A model generated the notes under the pieces. It was not told the origin of the DNA. It worked only from the letters and a program-made list of their open reading frames with translations, and did not search any database. A stretch of DNA of 35,534 nucleotides, from NCBI RefSeq assembly GCF_026004115.1, contig NZ_BPIM01000003.1:1-35534 (forward strand), written 5' to 3'. The stretch's first letter is position 1. Every line of letters starts with the position of its first letter. The position numbers were made by a program, and so were the translations under genes. The stretch is from Meiothermus sp. Lineage in GTDB: Bacteria > Deinococcota > Deinococci > Deinococcales > Thermaceae. Positions 14,724-23,218 of the stretch are shown one piece after another.

Positions 14724-15302
14724 ATGGAACAGGTCTATGTGCTTCCAGCAAAGGCGTTCCCGCCTGCAAGGGATACCCTTATTCCCCTCGAGCCCGAACT
14801 GCTCAAGAGAATCGAACTTGAGGGCTTCTTCATGGAACGCGCACAGGCTGAAGAAGACCCCCGCTACCGGCAGATCATCCCCTACGCCCTGGTGCGCTAC
14901 CAGGCCCGCCACTTTCTGATGCGGCGCACCCGGGGAGGCGGGGAGGCCCGTTTGCATAACCTCTACACCCTTGGGGTGGGCGGCCACATCAACCCCCAGG
15001 ACCAGCGCGGCCCGGAGGCCAGCCCCTTGCTGGAGGGTCTGCGCCGTGAGCTGCTGGAGGAGGTAGGGGTGCGCCGCTACAGCGCTGAGCCAGTGGGCCT
15101 GATCGTGATGTCCGATACGCCGGTCAGCTGCGTGCACGCGGGTGTGGTGTTTGTAGTGGAGTCTGAAGACGAGCCCCGGGTGCAGGAGGCGGAAAAGCTC
15201 GAGGGCCGTCTGGCTGCTCAAGCCGATATTCAGGCGATTTATGAAGGGCTCGAGGGCTGGTCGAGGTTGATAGTGGACTGGCTCAGGGCTCTATATTCTT
15301 GA
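14724..15302 (+). CDS. Nudix (MutT-like) hydrolase
   Basis: The product is 192 aa. A longer in-frame reading from 14649 overlaps guaD; I start at MEQVYVLPAKAF because a TATGTT box lies 7 nt upstream. The Nudix box is recognisable within GGHINPQDQR…LLEGLRRELLEEVGV (about residues 92-121), with the REL-LEE-VG core intact and the long insert found in the 'phosphoesterase' Nudix subgroup. It would cleave a nucleoside-diphosphate-linked substrate with Mg2+; the substrate cannot be read from sequence. Its 3' end overlaps the convergent methyltransferase gene by 20 nt. The hairpin CTTGAAG/CTTCAAG at 15298-15318 lies over the overlap. Confidence 0.8.
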   Translation: MEQVYVLPAKAFPPARDTLIPLEPELLKRIELEGFFMERAQAEEDPRYRQIIPYALVRYQARHFLMRRTRGGGEARLHNLYTLGVGGHINPQDQRGPEASPLLEGLRRELLEEVGVRRYSAEPVGLIVMSDTPVSCVHAGVVFVVESEDEPRVQEAEKLEGRLAAQADIQAIYEGLEGWSRLIVDWLRALYS

Positions 15303-16089
15303 AGGCTAAAACTTCAAGCGCATCCTGACGATTGCCATTGCAACTGATACGTCGCGGCGCAGACAAAGTTCTGACAGAATAACCAAACTTCTTGTACAGA
15401 ACATAAATTCGGTCGGTAAGTTGATTGGAAATAATCACGGGCCCGCGATGTGGCTCCAAAAACTCAACCAGCCTAACCTGGTCTGCCCACGAGAATCCCC
15501 CTGGGCTGTAGTGAGTAAACTCGACATCGTATGGAGGGTCAGCATAGACAAATGAATCAGAGTCGAACTCCATTTTGCTGAAGTCACCAGATGTGAACTC
15601 CCATCCACGGAATGTTTGTTTGTAAGCGGTGAAATCTGTTTGATAATTGATAGTTTTGTATTTACCGAAGGGAACGTTGAATTCACCTGAAGCGTTAAAG
15701 CGACAAAGGCCGTTGTAGCCAGTGCGGTTGAGATAGTAGAACAGTGCTGCGGCTTCTGCTGTATCGGCTTTACCTTCTCTGATGAGCCGGTTGAAACGGG
15801 CACGGTGAGATAGGTAGATGTCCCTGTCATAAACTAAGGGAATATCTATGTTCAAACCACGGCGAACCCACTCATAAAAGTTGATAAGGTGGTAGTTGGC
15901 GTCATTAAGTAACGCTTTCTCTGGTAGTAAACCCAGCGTTACGCCCATTCCGCCTACGAAGGGTTCTACGAAGATGCGGTGGCGGTGAATGCGCCAGTAG
16001 GGTTCTAGATGCTTTACCAACCAGCGCTTTCCTCCGGCCCACTTCAGAAGGGGTGATAGACTCATCCGAAATAATGGTTCAGCTACCAT
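15283..16089 (-). CDS. DNA adenine-N6 methyltransferase, Dam/D12 class
   Basis: The product is 268 aa. It opens with LLKWAGGKRWL (the AdoMet-binding FxGxG-equivalent of the D12 class), followed by FVEPFVGGMGVTLGLLPEKA. The catalytic motif IV is YADPPYDVEFTHYSPGGFSW. This is the alpha-type arrangement of Dam, DpnM and EcoRV methylases, which methylate adenine N6. I start at 16089 because AGGGAG lies 5 nt before that ATG; the longer form from 16110 would overlap the upstream nuclease gene. Transcribed right after a PD-(D/E)XK nuclease gene, it forms a compact type II restriction-modification pair. The region is visibly AT-richer than its neighbours, suggesting recent acquisition. The recognition sequence is unknown. 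Confidence 0.85.
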   Translation of the reverse strand: MVAEPLFRMSLSPLLKWAGGKRWLVKHLEPYWRIHRHRIFVEPFVGGMGVTLGLLPEKALLNDANYHLINFYEWVRRGLNIDIPLVYDRDIYLSHRARFNRLIREGKADTAEAAALFYYLNRTGYNGLCRFNASGEFNVPFGKYKTINYQTDFTAYKQTFRGWEFTSGDFSKMEFDSDSFVYADPPYDVEFTHYSPGGFSWADQVRLVEFLEPHRGPVIISNQLTDRIYVLYKKFGYSVRTLSAPRRISCNGNRQDALEVLAFKNIEP

Positions 16090-16097
16090 GTATCTCC

Positions 16098-16505
16098 CTA
16101 GTCTCTGCAAAAAAATCGCTTAAACCAGAGGTCTGCGTATTCTTCACGCACGAACCCTTCTACCATTGCCCACCTTTCATATGACTGGCGAAATCCTGCT
16201 CCGGCAAATACCACAATGGAATGAACGCCAAGCAGCCGGTCTCGTTTGGCTTCTTCCAGAGCCCTGAACAATTTGTCTTCTGCTGAGCCGCTGGTTTTTT
16301 GTTCCTTACATTCGATGTAAAGATAGGGCTTGAGATCGTTTTTGTCTTTTTTTAGGACAGCAATGTCAATCCTCCTCTCAGCTTCTCGAATAGCGCTTCC
16401 AAGAGGGGATAAATATTCAGACTCAATCACGTATTCATCGAGCTCACAATTTTTGAGAGTTTGCTCAAGAAGGTTCTTGATGCGCTCACGTAAGCGTGCC
16501 GACAT
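16098..16505 (-). CDS. small PD-(D/E)XK nuclease, probable restriction enzyme of the Dam-type pair
   Basis: The product is 135 aa. The putative active site is D47 in RRIDIAVLKKD and E65-C-K67 in PYLYIECKEQK, i.e. D-x17-ExK between two beta strands, as in restriction-endonuclease-like folds. A helix (AEDKLFRALEEAKRDR) and another strand (SIVVFAGAGF) follow. There is no separate DNA-binding domain, and 135 aa is short for a complete type II enzyme, so it may act as a dimer or be a truncated or accessory nuclease. It is the first gene of the pair and the methyltransferase start follows 8 nt after its stop codon. A TAAACT box lies 6 nt before the ATG, with no RBS. Function is inferred from fold-like motif and context. 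Confidence 0.6.
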   Translation of the reverse strand: MSARLRERIKNLLEQTLKNCELDEYVIESEYLSPLGSAIREAERRIDIAVLKKDKNDLKPYLYIECKEQKTSGSAEDKLFRALEEAKRDRLLGVHSIVVFAGAGFRQSYERWAMVEGFVREEYADLWFKRFFCRD

Positions 16506-16511
16506 GCACAG

Positions 16512-16517
16512 AGTTTA
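16512..16517 (-). promoter_or_regulatory. -10 box TAAACT of the restriction-modification pair (leaderless)
   Basis: On the minus strand TAAACT is followed by six nucleotides and then the ATG at 16505, with no ribosome binding site. It is divergent from the fadN promoter about 90 nt away. Confidence 0.4.
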
Positions 16518-16598
16518 TGATCAAAACTGTTTTCTGACTAGTTCATCTGAAAAGAGCATAATGAATGGTGACATTTTTGGCTGGACTAGCTACGTAAC

Positions 16599-16625
16599 TT
16601 GTTATAAACTTTGACTCGGTATAAA
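16599..16625 (+). promoter_or_regulatory. fadN promoter with 20-bp element shared with fadE
   Basis: TAAACTTTGACTCGGTATAA occupies 16605-16624. Its TATAAA end (16620-16625) is a good -10 box, with a weak -35 TTGTTA (16599-16604) in front. The same 20 bases, with one G/A difference, occupy the equivalent place before fadE (21363-21382). Lying across the spacer, the element is suited to a repressor controlling beta-oxidation; a FadR-like TetR protein is a guess from family knowledge. Confidence 0.6.
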
Positions 16626-16680
16626 AATAATCTGCGATGGCAGGTTACCTTCGCTGATTTTTGGCAGCCGGGAGGAAACA

Positions 16681-18972
16681 ATGCGAATCAAGAAGATCGG
16701 TGTGGTGGGTTCGGGCACGATGGGTGGCGCGATAGCAGCACTGGCGGCCTCCGCAGGGGTGCCGGTGGTCATGCTGGATATACCTGGCCAGGAAGACAAA
16801 CTCGAGCTGGTCAAAAAAGGCCTCGAGCGCCAGCTCAAAAGCAAACCGGCCAGCTTCATGGACAAAAGCCGGGCCGCCCTTATCGAGCTGGGTACCACCG
16901 AAGAGCTGGAAAAGCTAAAGGACTGCGACTGGATCGTGGAGGTCATCATCGAGAAGCCAGAGCCCAAGCAGGCCCTGTTTGCCCGGCTCGAGGCCCTGGG
17001 TACAGGGGCCATCGTGAGCTCCAATACCTCCGGCATTCCCATGAAAACGCTTCTGGAGGGGAGGGGCGAGGCCTTCCGCAAGCGCTTTTTGGGTACGCAC
17101 TTCTTTGCGCCGGTACGCTACTTGCACCTTTTAGAGCTGATCCCCACCCCCGACACCGACCCGGCCGTGTTGGAAGCCATGCGCCAGTTTGGCGAGCGTA
17201 TTCTGGGCAAGGGTACCGTCCTTTGTAAGGACGCGCCCGGCTTCATCGCCAATCGGCTGGGGGTGTTCGGCATGACCCAGGCCATGCGCCTGATGATGTC
17301 CGAGGGCCTTACCATCGACGAAGTCGATGCCCTCACCGGCCCGCTGGTAGGCCGCCCCAAGAGCGCCACCTTCCGCACCGGCGACATCTCCGGCCTGGAC
17401 GTGCTGAAGCTGGTCTCAACGGAACTCTCGCACACCACCGGCGAAGACTTCGCCATGCCCAACTGGGTGGAAAACCTGATTGCTCAAAACCACCTGGGCG
17501 ACAAGACCGGCGCGGGCTTCTACAAGAAGGTCGGAAAGGACATCTTCACCTACGACTACCAGACCGGCGAGTATAAGCCCCAGCAAAAGCTGCGCCTGGA
17601 CGAGATAGGAGCCATCAAGGATCTGCCCCTGAATGAGCGGCTCCAGAAGGTCGGTGAGCTGCCCGGCAAGTACGGCGCCTTTGCCCGCAAGCTGTTCTTG
17701 ATCAATGCCCATTACGCCCTCGAGAAGGCCCCGGAAATTGCCTACGATATCGTCTCGGTAGACCGGGCCCTGGAGTGGGGCTTTGCCTGGGAGCAAGGCC
17801 CCTTCAAGAACATGGACGCGGTGGGCCTGGACTATCTGCGCCGGGGCTTTGCCGAGCTGGGCCTGAACGAGCCGGAACTCCTCAAGAAGGCCCAGGGCCG
17901 TTTTTATAAGGACGGTACCTACCTGGGCTTCGACGGCCAGTACCACCCTATCCCGCACGAGGAAGGGGTCATCCGGCTGGCGCAGGTCAAGGGTGCGGGC
18001 CGGACACTTTTAGAAAGCAAAGACTACGCCCTGCTCGACCTGGGCGATGGGGTGGCCCTCTTCGAGAACCGCGCCAAGATGGGCACCTGGGGTGAGGGCT
18101 CCATCGGCGGACTGCATAAAGCCCTGGACTGGGTGGAGGCCCAGGGCTACGCAGGGCTGGTGATTGGGCACGAAGACCCCCGCACTTTCAGCGCCGGAGC
18201 CAACCTGGCCCTGGTTTTGATGGCGGCCCAGGAAGGGGCCTGGGATGACCTCGAGCTCGCCACCCGCCGCTTCCAGCAGACCGCCATGCGCCTGCGCCGG
18301 GCCCCTTTCCCGGTGGTGGCCGCGCCCTTTGGCCTCACCCTGGGCGGGGGGGCCGAGTTCAGCCTGCACAGCAGCGCCATTCAAGCCCACGCCGAGCTTT
18401 ATATGGGTCTGGTCGAGACCGGCGTGGGGCTGTTGCCGGGCGGTGGCGGCACCAAGGAGATGCTCTTCCGCTTCACCCAGGAGCTTTCGGCCTATGGGCC
18501 TGAGATCGACCTGTTCGAAGGCGTTAAGCGAGCCTTTCAGATGATCATGCTGGCCCAGACCTCCACCAGCGCATTGGAAGCGCGTAATATGGGCTTCCTG
18601 CGGCAAGGGGACGGCATCAGCATGAACCGCGACCGCCTGATTGCCGATGCCAAGCGGCGGGTGCTGTTTATGGCCCCTGACTTTGTACCCCAGGCCCCCA
18701 TGAAAATCCGTGCCCTGGGTGCCGAGGGGTTGGGCAACCTGCGCTATGCCCTCTGGCAGTTCCAGGAAGCCAAACAGGCCAGCGAGCACGATGTGGTGGT
18801 AGGGAATGCCGTGGCCTATGTGCTTTGTGGCGGGGACGGGCCCGCCCGCGAAGTGACGGAGCAGGACATTCTGGATTTAGAACGCGAGGGCTTCCTGAAA
18901 CTCCTGGGCACCAAGAAAACCCAGGAGCGCATCGCCCACACACTCAAGACCGGAAAGCCCCTGCGAAACTAG
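16681..18972 (+). CDS. fadN: 3-hydroxyacyl-CoA dehydrogenase / enoyl-CoA hydratase (FadN/FadB-type)
   Basis: The product is a 763-aa two-domain beta-oxidation enzyme in the FadN order (dehydrogenase first, hydratase last). The NAD fold starts with GVVGSGTMGGAIAALAASAG (residues about 6-25). The dehydrogenase catalytic-His region is FLGTHFFAPVRYLHLLELIP, followed by KDAPGFIANRLG. The crotonase domain (about 430-650) shows FSAGANLAL for the oxyanion hole and LGGGAEFSLHSS…GLVETGVGLLPGGGG with the catalytic Glu. GGGAGG precedes the ATG. It hydrates enoyl-CoA and oxidises 3-hydroxyacyl-CoA with NAD. Downstream genes for a hotdog protein, thiolase and acyl-CoA dehydrogenase reproduce the logic of the Bacillus fadNAE operon. 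Confidence 0.93.
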   Translation: MRIKKIGVVGSGTMGGAIAALAASAGVPVVMLDIPGQEDKLELVKKGLERQLKSKPASFMDKSRAALIELGTTEELEKLKDCDWIVEVIIEKPEPKQALFARLEALGTGAIVSSNTSGIPMKTLLEGRGEAFRKRFLGTHFFAPVRYLHLLELIPTPDTDPAVLEAMRQFGERILGKGTVLCKDAPGFIANRLGVFGMTQAMRLMMSEGLTIDEVDALTGPLVGRPKSATFRTGDISGLDVLKLVSTELSHTTGEDFAMPNWVENLIAQNHLGDKTGAGFYKKVGKDIFTYDYQTGEYKPQQKLRLDEIGAIKDLPLNERLQKVGELPGKYGAFARKLFLINAHYALEKAPEIAYDIVSVDRALEWGFAWEQGPFKNMDAVGLDYLRRGFAELGLNEPELLKKAQGRFYKDGTYLGFDGQYHPIPHEEGVIRLAQVKGAGRTLLESKDYALLDLGDGVALFENRAKMGTWGEGSIGGLHKALDWVEAQGYAGLVIGHEDPRTFSAGANLALVLMAAQEGAWDDLELATRRFQQTAMRLRRAPFPVVAAPFGLTLGGGAEFSLHSSAIQAHAELYMGLVETGVGLLPGGGGTKEMLFRFTQELSAYGPEIDLFEGVKRAFQMIMLAQTSTSALEARNMGFLRQGDGISMNRDRLIADAKRRVLFMAPDFVPQAPMKIRALGAEGLGNLRYALWQFQEAKQASEHDVVVGNAVAYVLCGGDGPAREVTEQDILDLEREGFLKLLGTKKTQERIAHTLKTGKPLRN

Positions 18973-19005
18973 CCTCTATAGAGCGAGTTGCTTGTGGAGT
19001 TTGCA

Positions 19006-19494
19006 ATGACCCTGCCTTTCTCGAGGTCCAAGCCCGAGTCCTGGCGCAGTCGGTTGTGGCGGTGGAGCTTCAACCTTTTTCCTGCGTACAGGGGTACGGG
19101 GGGGCGGGTCATTTATACTGCCCCGGACTGGAGAGAGGTGCACGTGGCGTTGTCGCTCAACTGGCGTACCTGCAACTACGTGGGCACCCTATTTGGCGGC
19201 AGCCTATATGGCGCAATAGACCCCATCTACATGCTGATGCTTATCAAAAACCTGGGGCAGGGTTATGTTGTCTGGGACAAGGCAGCCTCCATTCGTTTTC
19301 GTAAGCCCGGAAGAACCACCCTGTTTGCCCGCATTGTGCTTACAGATAAGGAACTTGGGGTGATTCGTCAGAAGCTGGATGAGAACCCCTCCATTGACCG
19401 CGTGTACCCTGTAGAGCTCGTTGATGCTTGGGGTGTGGTGCATGCCAGCTTTGAAAAGACCCTCTACATAAATAAAGCCGATAAGGAGTTGTGA
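19006..19494 (+). CDS. DUF4442 hotdog-fold protein, probable acyl-CoA thioesterase
   Basis: The product is 162 aa. I use the ATG at 19006, behind GTGGAG, rather than the in-frame TTG at 18988. The pattern of [40 protein letters not shown] and [20 protein letters not shown] fits the DUF4442/YiiD-like hotdog family. The [10 protein letters not shown] helix corresponds to the substrate-binding helix. Its position, 33 nt after fadN and overlapping fadA by one nucleotide (TGATG), suggests it releases or edits acyl-CoA during beta-oxidation. Activity is inferred from fold and context. Confidence 0.72.
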   Translation: MTLPFSRSKPESWRSRLWRWSFNLFPAYRGTGGRVIYTAPDWREVHVALSLNWRTCNYVGTLFGGSLYGAIDPIYMLMLIKNLGQGYVVWDKAASIRFRKPGRTTLFARIVLTDKELGVIRQKLDENPSIDRVYPVELVDAWGVVHASFEKTLYINKADKEL

Positions 19495-20666
19495 TGAGAG
19501 AAGCCGTAATCGTCAGTGCAGTTCGCAGCGCCGTGGGGCGCGGCAAAAGCGATGGAAGTTTGGCCTCGGTGCACCCGATTGACCTTTCGGCCACAGTGAT
19601 GAAGGCGGCTGTGGAAAAGGTTGGGTTGAACCCTGCCCTCATCGAGGATATCCAGTGGGGCTGCGCCATGCCCGAGGCCAGCCAGGGTCTCAACGTGGCC
19701 CGGCTCTCCATGCTGCGGGCCGGTTTTCCGGTGGAGGTCTCGGCAGCCACCATCAACCGCTTCTGCTCCTCGGGCCTGCAAAGTGTGGCCTATGCGGCTC
19801 AAGCCATTATGTCCGGCATGAACGAGGTGGTTTTGGCCGGCGGGGTAGAAATGATGAGCCAGGTGCCCATGTCGGGCTACCACACCCAGCTCCACCCTGA
19901 GCTGACCGAGGCCTATATCGGCATGGGCTATACCGCCGAGCGGGTGGCCGAACGCTGGGGGGTCAGCCGCGCCGAGCAGGATGCCTGGGCGTTGCGCAGC
20001 CACCAGAAAGCCATGGAAGCCCAGGCCCGGGGGGCCTTCGACGATCAGATTGTGGCCATCCCGGTGAAGAAAGTGCACTGGAAGGGCAGCAAAAAGCAGG
20101 TAGAGGAAACCCTTTTCTCCAAGGACGAGCTGCCCCGGGCCGACACCAGCCTCGAGCGCCTCGCCAAACTGCGCCCCGCTTTCAAGGAGGGCGGTACCGT
20201 GACGGCAGGCAATGCTTCGCCTTACTCCGACGGGGCGGCGGCCCTGCTGGTGATGAGTGCAGACAAAGCTCAGGCGCTGGGCCTGAAGCCGCTGGCCCGC
20301 TTTATTTCTTTTGCGACGGGCGGGGTGGAACCGGACATCATGGGGGTGGGGCCCATCAAGGCGGTGCCCAAGGCTTTGGCCAAAGCCGGTATTGGCCTGG
20401 ACGACCTCAAGCTCATCGAGTTCAACGAAGCCTTTGCCGCGCAGGTGCTGGCCGTTATGGCGGAGCTCCAGATGAACCCCGAGAAGGTCAACGTCAACGG
20501 AGGGGCTATTGCCCTGGGTCACCCCCTGGGTGCTACGGGCGCCAAGCTCACCACCCAACTCATCCACGAACTCGCAAAGCGCGGGGGCGGGTTGGGGATG
20601 GTGACCATGTGCATTGGCGGCGGGATGGGCGCGGCGGGGGTTTTTGAGGTGTTTGCCCAAGCCTGA
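19494..20666 (+). CDS. fadA: acetyl-CoA C-acyltransferase (3-ketoacyl-CoA thiolase)
   Basis: The product is 390 aa, normal for thiolase II (EC 2.3.1.16). It opens with [20 protein letters not shown]. The acylated cysteine is C91 in [12 protein letters not shown]. The C-terminal catalytic blocks are [24 protein letters not shown] (active His) and [10 protein letters not shown] (second Cys). I use the ATG at 19494, which overlaps the previous stop codon and has AAGGAG 5 nt upstream; an in-frame GTG lies one codon earlier. It cleaves 3-ketoacyl-CoA to acetyl-CoA and a shortened acyl-CoA, completing the cycle begun by fadN in the same operon. Confidence 0.95.
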   Translation: MREAVIVSAVRSAVGRGKSDGSLASVHPIDLSATVMKAAVEKVGLNPALIEDIQWGCAMPEASQGLNVARLSMLRAGFPVEVSAATINRFCSSGLQSVAYAAQAIMSGMNEVVLAGGVEMMSQVPMSGYHTQLHPELTEAYIGMGYTAERVAERWGVSRAEQDAWALRSHQKAMEAQARGAFDDQIVAIPVKKVHWKGSKKQVEETLFSKDELPRADTSLERLAKLRPAFKEGGTVTAGNASPYSDGAAALLVMSADKAQALGLKPLARFISFATGGVEPDIMGVGPIKAVPKALAKAGIGLDDLKLIEFNEAFAAQVLAVMAELQMNPEKVNVNGGAIALGHPLGATGAKLTTQLIHELAKRGGGLGMVTMCIGGGMGAAGVFEVFAQA

Positions 20667-20696
20667 AGCTCCAATCAAAGTGCTGGACTATGGTGC

Positions 20697-20702
20697 TAGG
20701 CT
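20697..20702 (+). promoter_or_regulatory. -10 box TAGGCT before the GTG-start lipoprotein gene
   Basis: TAGGCT ends 6 nt before the GTG at 20709, with no ribosome binding site. This is the same TANNNT geometry as other genes here, but a second TATAGA overlaps it, so the exact box is uncertain. Confidence 0.35.
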
Positions 20703-20708
20703 ATAGAT

Positions 20709-21278
20709 GTGCGATACGCCGGGTTAGCTTTGGTGTTGTGGCTGGCAGCTTGCGCGCCCACCTATTTGGGCAGTGTGCCCTACTACACGTACAACCTGGA
20801 AGATTTCCCCATTTTCACCAGTCCTGCAGGCCAGCCCCTTTACGGCCTAAAGCGCTATGAGGAGCGCCGCTGGACGGCGGTGGCCCGTGGCCCTTCTGGG
20901 TTTGGATTTTTTATCACCCTCGAGGTGGGCCTATCCTCCAGGGCATCCCCGCCATTTGCCAACCCGGTAGAGCGCTGTCGTTTTGCGTCCAGCGACGAAA
21001 AACCAGCCGATGTGCGAGTCGTTCTACTGGAGGCGCCGCCGGGCTTTGGGGTGAGTCTGGAACAAGCCCTGTATAAGCTCCAGTGCGGCCGTTTTGAGCG
21101 AGATCAGCAGGGTTTTGAGGTGCTTCGCTACACCACTTGGCTCGATGTGATCTACCGCTTCAAGCTACCCCCAGTGGCCCCAGGTACCTATGCCCTACGC
21201 TGGCAGCTTTGGGAAGGGGAACAGCTCATCGCTGAAGAAGACCGCCGCTTTACCCTCACCGCCGCTCGCTGGCCTTGA
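20709..21278 (+). CDS. lipoprotein of unknown function within the fad region
   Basis: The product is 189 aa and starts at GTG; the ATG two bases earlier is out of frame and soon stops. It has a signal peptide MRYAGLALVLWLAAC with lipobox LAAC (Cys15). The mature part is aromatic and beta-rich (YLGSVPYYTYNLEDFPIFTS; FGFFITLEVGLSS) and has two further cysteines in VERCRF and KLQCGRF. The C-terminal segment (PPVAPGTYALRWQLWEGEQL) looks like an Ig-like strand pair. I recognise no family. It sits between fadA and fadE, but a link to lipid metabolism is only positional. Confidence 0.7.
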   Translation: MRYAGLALVLWLAACAPTYLGSVPYYTYNLEDFPIFTSPAGQPLYGLKRYEERRWTAVARGPSGFGFFITLEVGLSSRASPPFANPVERCRFASSDEKPADVRVVLLEAPPGFGVSLEQALYKLQCGRFERDQQGFEVLRYTTWLDVIYRFKLPPVAPGTYALRWQLWEGEQLIAEEDRRFTLTAARWP

Positions 21279-21355
21279 GTGTAACTTCAGTAGAAGACGG
21301 CGTTGCACGAAAGTTGCTCCGGGAACGAGTCATTCCAGATTGACGGTTCGCGGAT

Positions 21356-21383
21356 TTGACGCTAAACTTTGACTCAGTATAAG
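21356..21383 (+). promoter_or_regulatory. fadE promoter (TTGACG-16-TATAAG) with 20-bp shared element
   Basis: TTGACG (21356-21361), a 16-nt spacer, then TATAAG (21378-21383). The 20-mer TAAACTTTGACTCAGTATAA (21363-21382) fills the spacer and -10 and matches the fadN promoter at 19 of 20 positions. The overlap with RNA polymerase contacts suggests repression. Confidence 0.65.
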
Positions 21384-21415
21384 TTTGTAATAGGTCAAAA
21401 AAGCGGAGGTCGGTT

Positions 21416-23161
21416 GTGATCGCAGACAAGAAACTCTCCACCAAAGGCGGCGGCTGGCTACTGGAAAAGCCCGAACACATCTTTACGCCGGAAGACTTCG
21501 ACGACACCACCCGCATGATTCAGGAGACCGTGCGGCAGTTTGTGGAGAAGGAGTACCGGCCGTTGGCGGAAGCCCTGGAGCACGGGGCCCTCGAGCACAA
21601 CATCCCCCTGCTCAAAAAGTGCGGCGAGCTGGGCTTGCTGGGGGTCGAGGTCTCGGAAGAGTATGGTGGCCTGGACCTGCCCAAAACGGTAAGTACGGTA
21701 ATTGCCGAAGCCCTGGCCGGCACGGGCGGATTCAGTGTGTCCTATGGTGTTCAGACCAGTATTGGCCTGTTGCCCCTGGTTTACTGGGGCACCAAAGAGC
21801 AAAAAGACAAATACCTGGCCAAGCTGGTCTCGGGCGAACTCATTGCTGCCTACTGCCTCACCGAGCCGCAGTCCGGCTCCGACGCCATGGGGGCCAAGAC
21901 CCGGGCCGAGCTCTCCGAAGATGGAAAGCACTACATCCTCAACGGCACCAAGATGTGGATCTCCAACGCGGGCTTTGCCCACCTCTTCACCATCTTCGCC
22001 AAGACGCCGGAGGGCCTAACCGCCTTCCTGGTCGAGCGCGATACTCCGGGCTTGCGGCTGGGTGGTGAAGAAAAGAAGATGGGCATCAAGGCCTCCAGCA
22101 CCCGCCAGGTCTTCCTGGAAGACGTGAAGGTGCCGGTGGAGAACGTGCTGGGCGAGCTGGGCAAAGGGCACAAAATTGCCTTTAACGTGCTCAATGTGGG
22201 GCGCTACAAGCTGGGCGCGGGGGCCATTGGAGGCTCTAAGGGGGCGCTGGCCCTCTCGGCCAGATACGCCAAAGAGCGTGTGGCCTTTGGTCAGCCTATT
22301 GCCAACTTCGGCCTGATCAAGCAAAAACTGGCCGAGATGGCCGCCCGCATTTTTGCGGGTGAGAGTGCGGTTTACCGCACCATGGGCATGATTGACGAGG
22401 CCCTATCCAGCCTCGATAAAGCGAATGCGGCCGAGGCGGTGCTGGCCGGCATCGAGGAATACGCCATCGAGGCCAGCATCATCAAGGTGCTGGGCTCGGA
22501 GGTGCTGGACTACGTGGTAGACGAGGGGGTGCAGATTCACGGCGGTTATGGCTATTCGGCCGAATACGAAATCGAGCGGGCCTACCGTGACAGCCGCATC
22601 AACCGCATCTTCGAGGGCACCAACGAAATTAACCGCCTCCTGATTCCGGGCATGCTGCTGCGCCGCGCCATGAAGGGCGAGCTGCCGCTTTTCGATGCGG
22701 CCATGAAGTTGCAAAAAGATTTGCTGGAGCCTTCTTTCGAGGAGCCCGAAGATAAAGAGCTGGCTCAGCTCGAGGGCCTCAAGAAGCTGGCCCTGGCGGT
22801 CTTAGGCCTGGCTGCCCTCAAGTACGGTAAGAAGATTGAAGAAGAGCAGGAAGTGCTGGCCGTGGCAGCCGACATCTTGATGGACACTTTCGCTGCCGAG
22901 AGTGCTCTGCTCAGGGCCCGCAAGCTGGGCGATAAGGTCTATGCCGAAATGGCCCAGTTGTACCTGTACCAGGCCCTCGACCGTGCTCAGGCGGCTGCGC
23001 TCTCAATCCTGCCCCGGTTGGCCGAGGGCGACGATATGCGCCTGATGGCCTCGGCGGCCCGCCGCCTGACCAAGCACGAGCCTCAGGATCTGGTGGATCT
23101 GCGCCGTCAGATTGCCCGGGTGGTGCTGGAGCGCGAAGGCTACCCGCAGCCTAAAGCGTAG
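21416..23161 (+). CDS. fadE: acyl-CoA dehydrogenase, FadE-type
   Basis: The product is 581 aa and resembles the Bacillus FadE group (about 590 aa): a classic ACAD core plus a ~170-residue helical C-terminal extension. Core signatures are AYCLTEPQSGSDAMGAKTRA (FAD/substrate contact), WISNAGFAHLFTIFAKT, and QIHGGYGYSAEYEIERAYRD, then RINRIFEGTNEINRLLI. The Glu in FEGTNEI is at the MCAD catalytic-base position. The GTG start is preceded by GCGGAGGT at proper spacing. It introduces the trans-2 double bond into acyl-CoA and passes electrons to ETF. It has its own promoter sharing the fadN element, and a strong terminator follows its stop codon. Confidence 0.93.
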   Translation: MIADKKLSTKGGGWLLEKPEHIFTPEDFDDTTRMIQETVRQFVEKEYRPLAEALEHGALEHNIPLLKKCGELGLLGVEVSEEYGGLDLPKTVSTVIAEALAGTGGFSVSYGVQTSIGLLPLVYWGTKEQKDKYLAKLVSGELIAAYCLTEPQSGSDAMGAKTRAELSEDGKHYILNGTKMWISNAGFAHLFTIFAKTPEGLTAFLVERDTPGLRLGGEEKKMGIKASSTRQVFLEDVKVPVENVLGELGKGHKIAFNVLNVGRYKLGAGAIGGSKGALALSARYAKERVAFGQPIANFGLIKQKLAEMAARIFAGESAVYRTMGMIDEALSSLDKANAAEAVLAGIEEYAIEASIIKVLGSEVLDYVVDEGVQIHGGYGYSAEYEIERAYRDSRINRIFEGTNEINRLLIPGMLLRRAMKGELPLFDAAMKLQKDLLEPSFEEPEDKELAQLEGLKKLALAVLGLAALKYGKKIEEEQEVLAVAADILMDTFAAESALLRARKLGDKVYAEMAQLYLYQALDRAQAAALSILPRLAEGDDMRLMASAARRLTKHEPQDLVDLRRQIARVVLEREGYPQPKA

Positions 23162-23175
23162 CCAGACTCAGCCCC

Positions 23176-23201
23176 AAGGGCGCACCAGGTGCGCCCTTTT
23201 T
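23176..23201 (+). terminator. intrinsic terminator after fadE
   Basis: Perfect 8-bp stem GGGCGCAC/GTGCGCCC with a CAG loop, flanked by AA and a run of five T residues. It lies 14 nt after the fadE stop codon. Confidence 0.9.
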
Positions 23202-23218
23202 GCTTGCGAACAAACTGC

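Noticed and set aside
19464-20678. 404-aa minus-strand open frame opposite thiolase
   Set aside because: It is an antisense shadow of fadA, whose catalytic motifs are complete.
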